Shown here: positions 32,381-41,905 of the stretch, one piece after another | How the letters are laid out: each line of letters starts with the position of its first letter | Position numbering within the stretch: position 1 is the stretch's first letter | Translations under genes and position numbers: made by a program | Notes under the pieces: generated by a model | Database searches by the model: none | What the model was told of the DNA's origin: nothing | Seen by the model: only the letters and a program-made list of their open reading frames with translations | Assembly (NCBI GenBank): GCA_035547425.1 | Contig: DASZUU010000031.1 | Location: 5,434 to 69,433 of the forward strand | Direction of reading: 5' to 3' | DNA length: 64,000 bases | From: Alloacidobacterium sp035547425 | Lineage (GTDB): Bacteria > Acidobacteriota > Terriglobia > Terriglobales > Acidobacteriaceae

Positions 32381-35128
32381 TTAGAGGCTGTGTCCCATGC
32401 CGAAGCCGTGTTCTATCACCGGCGCGATTTCCGACTGTGGCGGCCTGATGGATTGCTCCGGCTTTATGGCTGGCATGTGGGCGCTCTCGTGGGAAACGTC
32501 ATGCCCTAATGCCTCCGGCAGCTTCTCGCGGTCGTTGGTGTATACCTGCGCGTCTTCCGCGCCACGCGAGACAGCAACGTAAGCCATGCGGCTGTTGAGT
32601 AAATCTTTCGCGGCCAATTCGGTATCGACGTGAATCAAGACGCGCTCGGCAGTCTGTCCCTGGCTGGAATGGCTCGTCACTGCATAGCCGTGATCGAGAT
32701 GCGGATGCTCGCGCGGATCAAGCTGCACGTCGCGGCCTCCATCCATTTTCAGACTCAGTTTTCCATCATGGATACTCTCGATGGTTCCAAGTTCGCGGTT
32801 GGCAACCTTCAAGTCATTCGCCGGTGCGGTGAACTGGATGCGGTCGCCAACGGCGAAGCTGCGCGATTCCTCGCGGTAAACGGATACGCCCTGCTGCCTG
32901 CGCGGATCATAGGTCAGCTCGGAGCCATCGGCCCGCACTACCGTCAACAGGTTTTTCTCAGCGTCCACGCCTTTAACCCGCGCATACTCGCCGCGCTCCA
33001 TCCCGGTTTCTTTCGAGGCTCGGGCATATCGCACTACATTGTTGAACTCGTACCGCGCTGCCCATGTCCGCTCCGGCCCGGTAAGGTCTTGGCGCGGCAC
33101 AAGCGCGTGGATACGATGCTCGTCTTTGCTGACTGAGCCGCGCTCCTGCATCTCGGCGCGAATCGCCAAGTTGATCTCCACGCGGGAGCGATTGTCGGGC
33201 GAGACGACCAGCGTTCCCTCCGGCGATTTCGCGTATTCCTTCGCAATCGCGGCGATGCGTTCCTCGTGGCCTGCAATCTCATGGACGCGGCCCTGTCGCT
33301 CCAAACCCTGCACGGCCTCGCGCACATCGCCCCGCGCAAGCTGTTCGACCACCTGTTTCAATTCAGGGTTTTTCTGACGGACGATCTCTTCGAGCTTCAC
33401 TGTTTTCATGCCCTCATCCTGAAGCTGCGCGAAAGGACGCCCTGCCTCGACTGCCTCATGCTGGCGGCGGTCGCCTACCAACAACACGCGGTCGTTCGGA
33501 TGGAGGCGATTCACAAACTCGTGCATCTGTCGGGTGGACGCGAGTGAGGATTCATCGAGCACATACAAGCGGCGCTCTCCGGTGTCCGGCTGCTGTCCAC
33601 GCGCAAGATGCTTTTGCAGCGTGGATGTTTCCATTCCTGCGTCGGCCAACTTTTGTGCCGCGCGGGACGTAGGCGCGAATCCTTCAACCTTGTACCCTTG
33701 CGCTTCCGCACCTTCACGGATGACGGCCAGTGCCGTTGTCTTGCCAGCCCCGGCGACACCATCCAGCCCCACCATCTTTTCGCGGGAAAGAAACACTTGG
33801 TCAACGGCTTGGCGCTGCGAGGTATTCAGCTCCGGGTGCCGGTCTTCCGTCGCAATCCGAATCTGCGGAGAAACCAGCATCGGTTCATTCATCCCGCGTT
33901 GATTGCCTTCCTGCATCCGCGTAATGATTTCGCGTTCCATGCGAAGCATCGCAGCGGTGGTGTACTGCTGTCCTGCTCCGACTGTGCGGAACTCGCCCCG
34001 CGCGGCCCTTTGTGCGAACTCCTGCCGGATGTGGGCATACGTTGTTTCCCCCATGCCGCGATTGAGCGCCGCTTCCAGAAGTTCGCGCCTGTCCAGCACG
34101 GCGGAACGCTCGAAGAGGTGGTCGCGGGCATAGGTCACGGCCTGCTGCGCTATGCGGTCGGGTTCGTAAGCGCGACGCTGTTCATGCGCCCGCGCCTCGG
34201 CCACAACCCGGTCGGCCTGGTATCCATACTGCGCGGCCAGATTCCGATGCCTCTCTAATACCTGTTCCGGCGATAGCAGCTCCTTGCTGTCCCGCGTCCG
34301 GTGCGCCGCAACCTGCGCGGCTCCCGCTCCGTCTATCCCCATTTCGCGGAGATGGTCTTTGATCTGCTCGCGGCGTGGGCTGCTGGCCTCCAGATACTCT
34401 TTCGTATAGCCCTTGATCTCCGGCTGTCCATGCTTGCCACGCTCCAACTCATAACCCAACCCCTGCAACCGCATCGAAAGCTCGGAACGGTAAACGCTGG
34501 TGGCATAGCGTTGCGATGCGAATAGCTCCTGTGGCTGCAAGGCGCGTGTCTGCCCGTTATCGCGCTCCGTGACGTTGAAGATTACGGCATGGGTGTGGAG
34601 CTGCGGCGCGGCGTAGCCGTCTACAGGCCGCGCGGTATCGTGCTCAAAGGTGGCCGCAACAAATTTGCTTGTCGTCTCCGGCGCATGGATGTTGCCGATG
34701 CGGGCCTGCGTGTATTTCTCCAACTCACTGAGCGCCACGCGGACACTCTCTCGATGCGCCTCTCTTACGCGCTCGTCCCCGCCCACAAGGGCGGTGAGAG
34801 AAACAGACTTTGGCGCGGAGAATGTGGCATCCCAACCGGCGCGATGCTCCACGCTCGTCACTTCTTTGCCGAATTTGCCCTCATAGGTTTTGGAAACTTG
34901 ATGGCGAACAAGCTGCGCTTCCGTGTGCGGATGCTGGCCTTCGGTCAGACGCGCGAAGTGCTCATTGCCAACGCTGCCATTCAAGCCCCACTGCTCGGCC
35001 AGCTTGCCTTGCCACTCGCTATACCCCTGCTGGTCGCGGCTCCAATAGTTCTGCCGCTCCGACGCAAACTCCCGCTCATGGTACGTCCGTACCTGCGAAG
35101 CTGACAGCGGTTTGGAGATCGTCAGCAT
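32381..35128 (-). CDS. MobF-family relaxase with fused helicase (TrwC/TraI-like)
   Basis: A 915-residue two-part protein. Residues 1-300 form the TrwC relaxase domain: a tyrosine near residue 16 (TYHERE), the metal-binding trio with FEHDTAR (His163) and PQLHTHAVIFN (His178, His180). From about 430 an RecD-like helicase follows with Walker A GVAGAGKTT (457-465), LYVLDESSLA (Asp525, Glu526) and the late VTSHSSQGQTAE motif. It nicks the transfer origin and unwinds the strand during conjugation. It is about 100-200 residues shorter than plasmid TrwC/TraI. It belongs with the coupling and MobC-like genes 1-3 kb to the right, all on the minus strand. Overlapping plus-strand frames are shadows. Confidence 0.92.
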   Translation of the reverse strand: MLTISKPLSASQVRTYHEREFASERQNYWSRDQQGYSEWQGKLAEQWGLNGSVGNEHFARLTEGQHPHTEAQLVRHQVSKTYEGKFGKEVTSVEHRAGWDATFSAPKSVSLTALVGGDERVREAHRESVRVALSELEKYTQARIGNIHAPETTSKFVAATFEHDTARPVDGYAAPQLHTHAVIFNVTERDNGQTRALQPQELFASQRYATSVYRSELSMRLQGLGYELERGKHGQPEIKGYTKEYLEASSPRREQIKDHLREMGIDGAGAAQVAAHRTRDSKELLSPEQVLERHRNLAAQYGYQADRVVAEARAHEQRRAYEPDRIAQQAVTYARDHLFERSAVLDRRELLEAALNRGMGETTYAHIRQEFAQRAARGEFRTVGAGQQYTTAAMLRMEREIITRMQEGNQRGMNEPMLVSPQIRIATEDRHPELNTSQRQAVDQVFLSREKMVGLDGVAGAGKTTALAVIREGAEAQGYKVEGFAPTSRAAQKLADAGMETSTLQKHLARGQQPDTGERRLYVLDESSLASTRQMHEFVNRLHPNDRVLLVGDRRQHEAVEAGRPFAQLQDEGMKTVKLEEIVRQKNPELKQVVEQLARGDVREAVQGLERQGRVHEIAGHEERIAAIAKEYAKSPEGTLVVSPDNRSRVEINLAIRAEMQERGSVSKDEHRIHALVPRQDLTGPERTWAARYEFNNVVRYARASKETGMERGEYARVKGVDAEKNLLTVVRADGSELTYDPRRQQGVSVYREESRSFAVGDRIQFTAPANDLKVANRELGTIESIHDGKLSLKMDGGRDVQLDPREHPHLDHGYAVTSHSSQGQTAERVLIHVDTELAAKDLLNSRMAYVAVSRGAEDAQVYTNDREKLPEALGHDVSHESAHMPAIKPEQSIRPPQSEIAPVIEHGFGMGHSL

Positions 35129-35256
35129 ACGGAGATTCTAATCCGCAACTCAGCGGACGCTGCCTACAAGGACTGATCGCACTCTGCCAGTAGTCATAGT
35201 TGCTATAACCTATGGACGTTTGAAATTCCCGAGAACAATCTTCATTTGCGAGAAGC

Positions 35257-36039
35257 CTAAAAAGGAATGTCATCATCAGTGATTTCTGAAGAAACTTTCT
35301 CTCGAACCGATTTCCGAAGAATAAACTTTTCTTCGTTCGCGTCGATCCACTCCCATCCCTTATCGCTGATTGCTGCCCCCTTATATGGTTCGTTACCGTA
35401 TTCTTCTATCCATGCTTCCTCTAAGAAGTCTTTTTGCATAAGCCGTTTTATCGCAAGTGAGACTCCGGCTTTCGAGAGGCCAGCCTTTTCAGCATCATTT
35501 TGTAGCGACCACAAGCTGAATCCCGCGCCAGGGAGGGCTGCACCAGCGGCTACAGCCAAGATCGTCACCTCGATTTGGCTTAAACCACTGACAGGAGCGA
35601 CAGGTACCGCCTCAGCAATCTGCTGTAATGTTTCACCTCGTTCCGCAACAACCCGCAGCCGCTCCACGATTGAATCACTCAATATCTTAAAATCGCTCTC
35701 CGCTTCAGTTTTGTAGGGAATTACCTTCCGGTGTTGAATATCGAACGGGTATTTTCCAGTTCGCTCATTAGAACAGACCATAACGACAGGACGACCTGCT
35801 GCGAATGCGTATCCCAGCTCAAACCAAACATTTGGGTTGTCCGTTGTTATATCGGCAAGGCATACTGCTGCCGATCGAATGCCATCTTCGATGGAAGCAA
35901 TAAGGACGTCGGCTTTGGGGTCTTCGTCCACCCGGTAAGGTTCAAAGCCAGCCGAAGTTATTGCAGGAGAGAATGTTTCCTTGAATCGTTTATCGAATTT
36001 GCCGGAGTCGAACGGCTGAATCACAAAGCATGTCGGCAT
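35257..36039 (-). CDS. TIR/deoxyribosyltransferase-like protein with C-terminal helical domain
   Basis: A 260-residue protein. The N-terminal 130 residues have the Rossmann-like pattern of the nucleoside 2-deoxyribosyltransferase/TIR superfamily: CFVIQPFDSG, FEPYRVDED, an IRSAAVCLADITTDNPNVWFELGYA region (key part NPNVWFELG with the likely catalytic Glu74), then GRPVVMVCS. From about 150 the protein turns helical, with a winged-helix-like part (AGVSLAIKRLMQKDFL) reminiscent of MarR-type DNA binding. Related domains are NADases or nucleotide-binding effectors in anti-phage systems. Its place as cargo between relaxase and coupling genes suggests a defence or addiction role, which is inference. 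It is not in the relaxase operon, having 128 bases upstream of the relaxase. Confidence 0.65.
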   Translation of the reverse strand: MPTCFVIQPFDSGKFDKRFKETFSPAITSAGFEPYRVDEDPKADVLIASIEDGIRSAAVCLADITTDNPNVWFELGYAFAAGRPVVMVCSNERTGKYPFDIQHRKVIPYKTEAESDFKILSDSIVERLRVVAERGETLQQIAEAVPVAPVSGLSQIEVTILAVAAGAALPGAGFSLWSLQNDAEKAGLSKAGVSLAIKRLMQKDFLEEAWIEEYGNEPYKGAAISDKGWEWIDANEEKFILRKSVREKVSSEITDDDIPF

Positions 36040-36175
36040 ACTGATGCTCCTAGATAACAGTGTTGCACGTCGAGAGTTCGTTTGCTATTTAAGGAGCACC
36101 CGCTTCAACGTTACTGCACTAGGAGAACCGGCGTTACTGTTAATCATGGTTTAGTCTTCCTAAACGCGCTTCCAG

Positions 36176-38164
36176 TTATTCAATCCCCTTGGACTCATCC
36201 CACACAAACGCCTCTTTGGGTTCAGCGGTGGGCTGATTGGCGGGCGCATCGAAAAGTGGAAGCGTGGCTTGGGTCGCTAGTGGGGTCTTGGATTGCTCTG
36301 CGCGAGATGCTATATGCGGCGGCGGTGACGGCCTGGGCGCAATCTCCGGCAATTTGCGCTCAACGAACTCCGGTTGTCTGCCATGCTTTCTTGCAAACTG
36401 AAAGTGAACGGGAACAACCTTGTTTTCCTGCTTGATGAAGCCGTGCAATGGTTCAAGGCCGGAGATTTCCGAAGCCATGACAAGCGGCTTCGTCGCAATC
36501 TCTATTGCATACGATTTCCTGCTGCCGAACAGCCTCATGCCGCGCGACTCCTTCAACCGCTCCACTTCAATTTCCCCAATGGCATCAGAAATCCACTTGG
36601 CAGCGCGTGGCTCGGTGGTCTTGAAAAACAGCTTGGTTGCAGGCTGTGAAAGCATGGCCTCGGCATCCTGCCCGTAGCGTTTTTCAAGCTGGCTGCGTCC
36701 CTGAAAGCCCACCACAACGGGATTCCCATACTTGCGGCTTTCTGTGACGGCGGTATGGAGCTGCGGCAACTTATTAAGGCTTGCCAACTCGTCCAGTACG
36801 AACCATACCGGCTTTGCGGTGTGGTCTTCGCAATATCCCATCATGCGAAGAATGAACAAATCGAGCCATACGGAATGAAGCGGCAAAATCTTTGCGCGAT
36901 AGGCAGGAGTGGACGTGAGAAATACCCAACGCTTCCGGCTTGTGTACCACTCTGCCGTCGCAAAGGTCGGCCTCGTGTGCTCCCATTCCGGCAACAGTTC
37001 TAAGCTATCGGCCACCATATTAAGGCTGGCGAGCACACCCGCCCGCTGTGCCGGTGCTCCCGCATCGAGCAAGGCGGCGAGCGGCGTTCCTTTCACCGCG
37101 AACTCGATCCGCGACGGCTCGGCCATCATGCTCAGAATGTCCCTGGGCTGCGGCTGCCGTTTGAGCAAGTGGGCCAGTATCCGGCGCGGCCCATCGGTGA
37201 AAAACTCCTTCTCGTATTCCTTCTCAGGCAGGAACGCGGCGGCGATGGTCGCCGCTGTTTCGTCGCGGTCAATCTCCTTGCCTAGACTCCAATACGGGCA
37301 TCGTTGGTCCAGCGGATTGAGAATCAAATCCCCACGCGCGGGCGAATAAAACTCGCTCACAAAATCCATCGCCGGGTCGTAGACGATGGCAGTTTCGTCG
37401 CGCTCCCGCACTTGCCGAAGTAGCTGCCGGATGGCGTTCGACTTCCCGCTGCCGGTGTCACCCATCATCAGAATGTGGCTGGCTTCCAGACGCTTCGGGA
37501 TGCGGTAGCTTGGGCCAAAGGGCAACCACTGCAAAAGCCGATTCTCGAAGCGCAGACGGAAACGGATGCCGTCCGTCTTTGCGCTTCGCCACCTGAAAAC
37601 GGATGCCAGTTCCGGGCCTTTAGTCCTGCGTCCATGACGTTCTTCCTGTTGCCGACTCCGGGCAAAACCCTGCTTCATCCAGAGCCAAAGCACATAGAGC
37701 AGCATCAACACCGCAAGGCTGTTGAGCATCGGTCTGCCAAACAGCCACCATACGCTCACCCCGTCATAAACGTAGTCGCGCAATCCTTTGGCAAGTGCGT
37801 CTGCCGGTACTTTCTCCGGGGCGCTATAAGCCACTCCACGCCAGCCCTCCGTGATGGCTTTGGGCGAGAGGTTGACGGGCAGTTTCGCGTCCGGCCCGGT
37901 CACTACATCCTCGGCGGAAGCAGGAACCGGCTTCCGCCTGGGCGCGGTCTTCATCACCCATCGAATCGTCATCTCACTGCGCGGAATCCCTGCCCCTACG
38001 GAGCTGGCGGCATAGGTCGTAAGGTAGACCTTTTGCAATGGCGTGAGTGTCCAGTAGAGCCATGCGGAGGCCGGGAAGATGAGCACAAGCGGGCCAACCG
38101 CAAGCCAGAAAAGGAACCAGAACAGCCGTCCCGTCCGGCTCGGAAAACGCATCGGGCGGCTCAC
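36176..38164 (-). CDS. VirD4/TraD-type coupling protein
   Basis: A 662-residue inner-membrane ATPase. Two N-terminal helix regions (around 13-42 and 145-163) anchor it; the Walker A GDTGSGKS is at 235-242 and a Walker B region reads WFVLDELASL, followed by TESRKYGNPVV and GFQGRSQL, as in TraD/TrwB. It would bring the relaxase-DNA complex to a secretion channel. The start is GTG at 38164, overlapping the stop of the MobC-like gene by 4 bases. The C-terminal 70 residues are Pro-rich and polar. No other type IV secretion gene is visible in the element. Confidence 0.9.
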   Translation of the reverse strand: MSRPMRFPSRTGRLFWFLFWLAVGPLVLIFPASAWLYWTLTPLQKVYLTTYAASSVGAGIPRSEMTIRWVMKTAPRRKPVPASAEDVVTGPDAKLPVNLSPKAITEGWRGVAYSAPEKVPADALAKGLRDYVYDGVSVWWLFGRPMLNSLAVLMLLYVLWLWMKQGFARSRQQEERHGRRTKGPELASVFRWRSAKTDGIRFRLRFENRLLQWLPFGPSYRIPKRLEASHILMMGDTGSGKSNAIRQLLRQVRERDETAIVYDPAMDFVSEFYSPARGDLILNPLDQRCPYWSLGKEIDRDETAATIAAAFLPEKEYEKEFFTDGPRRILAHLLKRQPQPRDILSMMAEPSRIEFAVKGTPLAALLDAGAPAQRAGVLASLNMVADSLELLPEWEHTRPTFATAEWYTSRKRWVFLTSTPAYRAKILPLHSVWLDLFILRMMGYCEDHTAKPVWFVLDELASLNKLPQLHTAVTESRKYGNPVVVGFQGRSQLEKRYGQDAEAMLSQPATKLFFKTTEPRAAKWISDAIGEIEVERLKESRGMRLFGSRKSYAIEIATKPLVMASEISGLEPLHGFIKQENKVVPVHFQFARKHGRQPEFVERKLPEIAPRPSPPPHIASRAEQSKTPLATQATLPLFDAPANQPTAEPKEAFVWDESKGIE

Positions 38165-38586
38165 TGCTTGCCCCCGTCTTGTCCCTCCTGGGACAGAAAC
38201 TCTGCGAGCAGTTTGCGGGCGTCGGCCAGCTTCCGCACGTTCGCCTGGTCACGGATTTTGACCACGGAATCGGGCAGCAGATGCTTGCCCTCGGCGTTCG
38301 CCTGGGCGGTCGCGTGAAAGAGATTCAGGAGCATGTATCGCAGTGCCGAAATTTCGGCCAGCATCAATTCTGCGGGGTCTGCCGGACGCTCCCGCGCGGC
38401 TTTCAGGGCCAGCTCGCGCAACCATTCGGCCACGGTTTTTCCTGCGCCTTCTGCTGCGGTTTCTACCTCGGCCAGCTCTTCCGGCGTTACTCTGGTGGCG
38501 ATGGTTTTGGCACGAAGAACCGAACGCGCTTCGTCCTTCGGAGAGGCCGGAGACTGCAACGGAGCCGGGATGCGGGGAACACTCAT
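38161..38586 (-). CDS. MobC-like relaxosome accessory protein
   Basis: From ATG 38586, with a GAGGCGGG ribosome site, the product has 141 residues. The first 35 residues are Pro/Ala-rich and the rest forms ribbon-helix-helix plus long helices: TIATRVTPEELAEVE, then AGKTVAEWLRELALKAA, the pattern of plasmid MobC, TraJ-like and MbeC relaxosome proteins that help the relaxase bind the transfer origin. It is coupled to the TraD-like gene (4-base overlap). Palindromic sites with GTTTACG half-sites lie about 85-135 bases upstream of its start and may be its DNA target. Confidence 0.75.
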   Translation of the reverse strand: MSVPRIPAPLQSPASPKDEARSVLRAKTIATRVTPEELAEVETAAEGAGKTVAEWLRELALKAARERPADPAELMLAEISALRYMLLNLFHATAQANAEGKHLLPDSVVKIRDQANVRKLADARKLLAEFLSQEGQDGGKQ

Positions 38587-38669
38587 GGGAACCCGCCTCA
38601 AAAACAGCTTGCACCCCTGCAAATTGGCCGTCAAGCGCCTGGGTACTCGAAGCCTTTGCTTATCAGTGT

Positions 38670-38720
38670 GTTTACGCGCCGCGCCTTTTGGAGTGCGTTG
38701 CGCGTTTACGTGCGTAAACG
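38670..38720. other. GTTTACG palindromic cluster, candidate oriT or operator
   Basis: A perfect palindrome CGTTTACG-TG-CGTAAACG (38703-38720) is preceded by a third half-site GTTTACG at 38670-38676. It lies upstream of the MobC-like and coupling genes, a common place for a transfer origin. No nic site can be assigned. Confidence 0.4.
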
Positions 38721-38829
38721 AATTGGAATGGTGTTGGATGCGCGAATGGTCAAGCTACTGATTCAAAACACGTTCACGTCACCAGCCGAAAATTTCTGGC
38801 CGGTTTACCGGCAGCGTCCCATTTGGGGG

Positions 38830-39740
38830 TGACGTGTCGGAGCGCCAACCCGATGCGCAAGCATCGTTGCTCTTCGAGGGCAGTAGTACACCTTCGGGGG
38901 ACAGGATGTAGACCGCATCAAGCCAGCATGATGTAGCGGATGAAAGAGCCGTACGGTGAGGGCCTAGCGAGCCACACCGGCTCCGAGTCTTGCGGGCATG
39001 ACCGCAAGGTCAGATACGAAGCGTAGACAGGAGGAACTACGGGCTAGGTTATCGAGCCGCGAAATACCCCGAACTTCAGGGCGCCGACGCGTTGACACGA
39101 CGCGGAAGGCAACATCCCGAGGAGCGTTATTCGCAAGCTCCAATGGAGTCCTGCGCGGTCTGTGACCCTGGCACGTAGGGACACATCTTGCACGGAAATT
39201 GAGAGGTCCCGGGTTCACCCGAGAGCGGCCAGCGTTCTCGGGACGCATCGGGAAGTTAAAGGACTGGAGCCGATGATGAACGAACACGGGAAGTCGGACA
39301 GACCCATAGTACCGGGGAAGTCTCCGAACAAAACCGGGCAACCGGCGGCGGAGGAGATGGAGGGAAGGGGTCTGCCCAAGGGAAATCTGGGCCAGCAAAA
39401 CGCATCCCGGACTCAGAGCCGGATCAGTGCGCCCAGTGAGCTGGCGCAGATACGACAAACGGCAAAATCGAACAAGGATGCAAGGTTCACTGCTCTGATG
39501 CATCACATCTACCGGATCGACACTCTGCGGTTTGCCTACTCGCAGTTGAAGAGGCATGCTGCGGCAGGTGTGGACGGGGAGACGTGGCGGCACTACGGCG
39601 AAGCTCTTGAGGACAATCTCCAGGACCTCTCCCATAGGCTGAAGCGCGGAGCGTACCGAGCCAAGCCGGTGCGTGTACATCCCCAAGGCGGATGGGCGGC
39701 AGCGACCGCTCGGCGTTCCGGCGTCTGATGTAGAGCCCAT
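38830..39740 (+). mobile_element. Group II intron remnant, 5' part
   Basis: The segment includes a long structured region (38830-39272), rich in stem-forming GC segments as in bacterial group II introns, followed by the start of an intron-encoded protein. The reverse transcriptase breaks off and nothing of domains IV-VI is seen, so the element is truncated. The 5' boundary is approximate. It lies between the MobC-like gene and a broken regulator gene, showing this part of the island has been rearranged. Confidence 0.75.
39273..39737 (+). pseudogene. Truncated and frameshifted group II intron reverse transcriptase
   Basis: From the ATG at 39273 the frame reads as the N-terminus of a maturase: NEHGKSDRPIVPGKSPNK, later ARFTALMHHIYRID, GVDGETWRHYGEAL and RLKRGAYRAKPVR. 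At about 39672 the frame shifts: the next conserved part, YIPKADGRQRPLGVPA (RT motif 0/1), is encoded one frame over and ends near 39729. Only the first 150 of roughly 450 residues remain. The catalytic domain with YADD is gone, so the protein cannot act. The longer start at 39162 lies inside intron RNA and is not used. Confidence 0.85.
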
Positions 39741-40036
39741 TTTGGGTGGTGGGGACACGCCGCAGTCGTTCGTGTTCTTCGGCGATTAGAAATCCCGTCT
39801 GCCTTTAGTTTGGTTCGTTGCGCCTTCAAAGTGTCAACGGGAAGATCATCAAAATGAGGGCTTTGAAACAAAACGACCAAGCTGATTCCTAATCCACTTG
39901 CCAAGCAGTTATTACGTGAAGCGTTGGCGCTCGCAAGACCCTTGCGATAATGCTGACAGGTTGAGGCTTACCCCAGCTTGTTTTGCCAGTTCTCCTTGAC
40001 TGATCTTGCACGCAAAACGTTTTTGATGATGGCCAT
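39741..40036 (-). pseudogene. Broken XRE-family HTH regulator
   Basis: Reading the minus strand, three frames must be joined to recover a Cro/CI-type helix-turn-helix protein. ATG 40036 gives MAIIKNVLRA; the next frame gives KISQGELAKQAGVSLN (recognition helices); the third gives HYRKGLASANASRNN and LASGLGISLVVLFQ. The order and content match a small XRE regulator of about 80 residues. Two frameshifts make it inactive. It runs leftwards into the truncated end of the group II intron. It may once have controlled the element's transfer or integrase genes. Confidence 0.65.
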
Positions 40037-40040
40037 CTGG

Positions 40041-40427
40041 TCACTGAATTTGTTCTGTTTCACCAACGACAGCGAATTTCCGAGTCGAGCCGTCTGCGAG
40101 CAAAAATTCATAGACAATTTCAAAGTCCGATGGTGTTTTGTGGTTCTCCGTCGCTATCTTCGCTTTGTAATCTCCGAGTTTCAGAAGCCCTTGTCGCATT
40201 CCTCCATGCTTATAGTCACCACCCGCCAATTCAAATTTCCTTCCGTCAATGACGGCTTCGATCTGTTGTGGACCAAGGCAGAAGGACGAGCCAGATTGCA
40301 CGTCACTACACAGGTAGTTAAGATGTGTGGAGATCACATGAGCTGTAAGGGGATACTCGGCGGGATTCGATTGTGCCGACACAAACACAGCCGATAGAAG
40401 CACCATAATGAGCGCGACAGGTTTCAT
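40041..40427 (-). CDS. Small exported protein of unknown function
   Basis: ATG 40427 gives a 128-residue protein with a signal peptide (PVALIMVLLSAVFVSAQ). An earlier in-frame start at 40445 would add 6 residues. The mature part is beta-rich, with YPLTAHVISTHLNY, two Cys residues that could pair, and AVIDGRKFELAGGDYK followed by YEFLLADGSTRKFAV. I do not recognise the family; similarly built small secreted proteins are common in Terriglobia. It is divergent from the Ig-domain lipoprotein gene, with about 110 bases between, and belongs to the cargo part of the element. Confidence 0.6.
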   Translation of the reverse strand: MKPVALIMVLLSAVFVSAQSNPAEYPLTAHVISTHLNYLCSDVQSGSSFCLGPQQIEAVIDGRKFELAGGDYKHGGMRQGLLKLGDYKAKIATENHKTPSDFEIVYEFLLADGSTRKFAVVGETEQIQ

Positions 40428-40538
40428 GTGTTTATTGTCCCTCATTTCAACCGGATATTCTCATCTGTCGATTCGGTAGACGGAAGAAACTTGATCATGT
40501 CTGAACAGATTCACGGTTTTCTCAGCTTTCATTTCACC

Positions 40539-41720
40539 ATGCCTCGTCCGCTCAAACTGCGTTATCTCGCATCCATATTCGCATGCGCCTTCATTCTTGG
40601 CTGTGGAGAACAAGCTGGCACAGGGTCGCAACCTCCAAATACCGCAGCACCTGTTATAGTGACCCAGCCTGCCAGCCAAACCGTTCCATTAGGAATATCC
40701 GCTACATTCAGCGTAGCAGCATCAGGCGCGTCGCCGATGTCGTATCAGTGGGAGCGCAACGGCAAGCCCATAACTGGCGCATCTTCTCTCTCATATACCA
40801 TCGAACAGGTCCAGGAAACTGACAATGGTGCAAGTTTTAGCGTTATCGTATCGAATGCAAGCGGCACGGCTACTAGCCGGCCAGCCACTCTAACCATCGG
40901 TGCGCGGTCTCCGAAACTAGGCGATCTGCGGTTTCAGCAGGTCGATGCGGCTTCAACTCTTCACGGATATGTCGGGAATCAATCGACAATTCTTCTTGGA
41001 CGGTTAGGCTTGACCTATACAAATCAAACCGGTACTCCTCTGTCCCTTGGGCCAGAAATTTGCAGTGGGGACCAACATTCACCGTATGCATGCAACTGGC
41101 CGGTCAACAGCTTCTACTTGCCAGGGGGTGTGTCCGGTCTCACAACCGCCTACCAATCCGACTATCTCAGCAGCTTTGATGTTGACCTCGCATCTGTTCT
41201 CAAGGATCCCAAGACGGTAATCACTTCTCTTGCAATGGACCCCATCTATAACGCTTTCGCGGCCTCATACATCTCGACTGATGATGAAGGTGGTTTTGAC
41301 GCCACGATGCATACGGTTTCCGAAGAGGATTTCGCCAGCGCGGCGGCCCAAGACGCCTTGCAAGGAAGAGTTATAACGGCGGTTGCATTCAATAACGGAA
41401 AGCTGGTGTATTTGTCTTACGGATGGCAAGGTAACGCCTCAACTCAGTACGAAACTATGATTGAGACTACGGACTATGATGGCATTCCGAGCGAAGCCAC
41501 AGCACTGGCGCAATCCGGCTACATCATCACCGCCCTTGGTGGAAATGCGACCGACGGTTTTGTGCTTGTGGGCACTCGTGTAGCCGGAGATTCAGCCGCA
41601 CGCCCCATTGTCGTGGCTCTAAACGGTCAACAGAATACCGAATTGTGGCAACAGGGCTATGCGATTGTCGCTCTACTCGAAGATCAAGAAGGAAACCTTA
41701 CGTGGATCGGAGAAAAATAG
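40539..41720 (+). CDS. Lipoprotein with an immunoglobulin-like domain
   Basis: The ATG at 40539 gives 393 residues beginning with a lipoprotein signal (LASIFACAFILGC, lipid-carrying Cys). Residues 35-115 form an Ig-like domain: PVIVTQPASQTV, FSVAASGASPMSYQWERNG and DNGASFSVIVSNASG, the pattern often repeated in acidobacterial surface proteins. The remaining 270 residues are beta-rich, with YLSYGWQGN and IITALGGNATDGFVLVG, and match no family I know. It is probably anchored on the outer membrane, facing outwards or into the periplasm. It is cargo in the element together with the kelch protein. Confidence 0.75.
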   Translation: MPRPLKLRYLASIFACAFILGCGEQAGTGSQPPNTAAPVIVTQPASQTVPLGISATFSVAASGASPMSYQWERNGKPITGASSLSYTIEQVQETDNGASFSVIVSNASGTATSRPATLTIGARSPKLGDLRFQQVDAASTLHGYVGNQSTILLGRLGLTYTNQTGTPLSLGPEICSGDQHSPYACNWPVNSFYLPGGVSGLTTAYQSDYLSSFDVDLASVLKDPKTVITSLAMDPIYNAFAASYISTDDEGGFDATMHTVSEEDFASAAAQDALQGRVITAVAFNNGKLVYLSYGWQGNASTQYETMIETTDYDGIPSEATALAQSGYIITALGGNATDGFVLVGTRVAGDSAARPIVVALNGQQNTELWQQGYAIVALLEDQEGNLTWIGEK

Positions 41721-41905
41721 ATTCACTCTACTTTTGTTCGGACTGTGTATAATTCCCGGCATACGAGCGGTAGACGCATAGCTCGCATGCATGCAGGCGT
41801 TACCCTTCGTATGTTCGGCGTTTAGGTTTCACACGTCTTTCCCTCATCCCAGGTCTGCTGAAGCTAAGGGTAGTTCTATCTCTCTTAACCTTTATGGAGG
41901 TCCAG

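Noticed and set aside
33608..34258. A 216-codon plus-strand frame inside the relaxase region
   Set aside because: It is antisense to the relaxase-helicase with all its motifs and has no ribosome site or domain.
39162..39272. Upstream start for the reverse transcriptase
   Set aside because: This part reads as intron RNA; known intron proteins begin with the NEHGKSD-like segment at 39273.
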